From: Candidatus Symbiothrix sp.
GTDB taxonomy: Bacteria > Bacteroidota > Bacteroidia > Bacteroidales > Azobacteroidaceae
Length of the DNA: 5,611 bases
Assembly: GCA_031284765.1 (NCBI GenBank)
Contig: JAITXK010000039.1
Span: 1 to 5,611, forward strand
Direction: 5' to 3'
Made by a program: the position numbers and the translations under genes. This document shows, piece by piece, positions 4,806 to 5,611 of the stretch. Each line of letters opens with the position of its first letter. Position 1 is the first letter of the stretch. Below the pieces are notes generated by a model. The model was not told the DNA's origin. It made no database searches and saw only the letters and a program-made list of their open reading frames with translations.

Positions 4806-5611
4806 ATGAATTTCAGTATTAAAAACATTATCATCTTATTTGGGTTTATTCCTTTCTGCTTTATAAACAAAGCACAAGCGCAAATCGCCAACGACGATTG
4901 GCAGGAAAAAGCCAATGCCCGTATTCAGCAACACCGGAAAGAAGACGTACAAATCCGCCTTACACAAAACGGGAAACCGGTGAAAGGCGCTCGTATTCAA
5001 GTTGAAATGCAACAGCACGAATTTCTTTTCGGCAGCAATATTTTTACGTGGGAAGAAGAATCCGAACAAACCCCCAGTGAATACAACCGTAAGTTTGCCG
5101 AACTCCTCAACTTTGCCACATTAGGCTTCTACTGGGCCGGTTACGAATCGGAGAAAGACAAGCCGGGGTATGCGTATTCCGAAAAAGTGGCCGCTTGGTG
5201 CGCAAAAAACGGTATCCAAGCCAAAGGGCATCCTTTGGTTTGGAATACCGGCGAACCATCGTGGATTAAGGATTTTACGGACGAAGAACTCTTCGACAGG
5301 CAAACAAAACGGGCGAAAGACTGCACGGAACATTTTCGCGGAAGCATCCAAACTTGGGATGTCATCAACGAAACGGTAGGGTGGGACAGGGAACAATATT
5401 GGGGATATGCTCCACGACTTACCGCTTTGGTGGCTAACAACATCGGCAAGTTGGCTTTTTCAAAAGCCTGTTTCGCTGCCGCAAGGAAAGGTAATCCGGA
5501 TGCAACCCTCTTAATCAATGATTATATGGCCGACGGACGTTATGTCGATATGATTTCGCGACTCAACGATGAAAGCGGAAAACCTATTTACGACGCCATA
5601 GGCATCCAAGC
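4806..5611 (+). CDS. Secreted glycoside hydrolase family 10 protein (endo-1,4-beta-xylanase-like), 3' end beyond window
   Basis: The first 268 codons are present and the frame is open at the window end. A signal peptide (hydrophobic 8-20) has a probable cleavage after AQA (residue 25). An N-terminal strand segment (48-78, GKPVKGARIQVE then HEFLFGSNIF) precedes the (beta/alpha)8 barrel. GH10 marks are KGHPLVW (140-146) and WDVINE (184-189), where Glu189 is the predicted acid/base catalyst. The nucleophile Glu, normally about 80-120 residues further on, lies outside. Classical xylanase residues of the glycone subsites are not kept: FYWAGYE (108-114) stands where ENxMK is usual, NTGEPSW (147-153) replaces HSQxPxW, and NDYM (238-241) replaces NDYN. 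Xylan or a related polysaccharide is the presumed substrate, with specificity open. The start is fixed by an in-frame TAA at 4791-4793 and by the signal peptide. A promoter-like site lies just upstream. Confidence 0.85.
   Translation, partial: MNFSIKNIIILFGFIPFCFINKAQAQIANDDWQEKANARIQQHRKEDVQIRLTQNGKPVKGARIQVEMQQHEFLFGSNIFTWEEESEQTPSEYNRKFAELLNFATLGFYWAGYESEKDKPGYAYSEKVAAWCAKNGIQAKGHPLVWNTGEPSWIKDFTDEELFDRQTKRAKDCTEHFRGSIQTWDVINETVGWDREQYWGYAPRLTALVANNIGKLAFSKACFAAARKGNPDATLLINDYMADGRYVDMISRLNDESGKPIYDAIGIQ

Overview
The window looks like chromosomal DNA of a member of the Bacteroidota, most likely of the Bacteroidales type. This rests on A/T-rich translation leaders without Shine-Dalgarno sequences, two lipoproteins with Lys-Asp-Asp directly after the lipidated cysteine, a promoter of the TAnnTTTG type, and the protein families present. 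Genus cannot be told from the sequence alone.

Layout. Positions 1-572 hold no gene I can support. They contain a conspicuous repeat complex (about 208-480): three 22-bp direct repeats, then a palindromic element of about 106 bp that can fold into a long stem capped by two hairpins, then six and a half imperfect 20-21-bp repeats carrying the same core in the opposite orientation. Positions 573-4726 hold three genes on the + strand: an outer-membrane porin-like beta-barrel (573-1880), an imelysin-like (M75) lipoprotein with a GxHxxE motif (1913-3082), and a di-haem, DUF1111-type 'thiol oxidoreductase' / MauG-like lipoprotein with two CXXCH sites (3215-4726). The 132-bp gap before the third gene contains a weak terminator-like element and two overlapping inverted repeats that could form a switch or pseudoknot. 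A well-formed Bacteroidales-type promoter (4746-4777) then precedes a secreted GH10 glycoside hydrolase (4806 onward), which is cut by the window end before its nucleophile region.

How the genes may work together. The porin, imelysin and di-haem genes are read as one operon. The two lipoproteins both carry a candidate surface-export signal, so the set may form an outer-membrane/cell-surface module in which a channel, an imelysin-type iron-associated protein and a c-type haem redox protein cooperate. By analogy with EfeUOB (permease, M75-domain EfeO, haem peroxidase EfeB), this could be an outer-membrane counterpart for iron or haem handling. That is inference, and it is the most interesting biological proposal in the window. 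The GH10 gene appears to be an independent unit; its substrate-binding motifs depart from classical xylanases.
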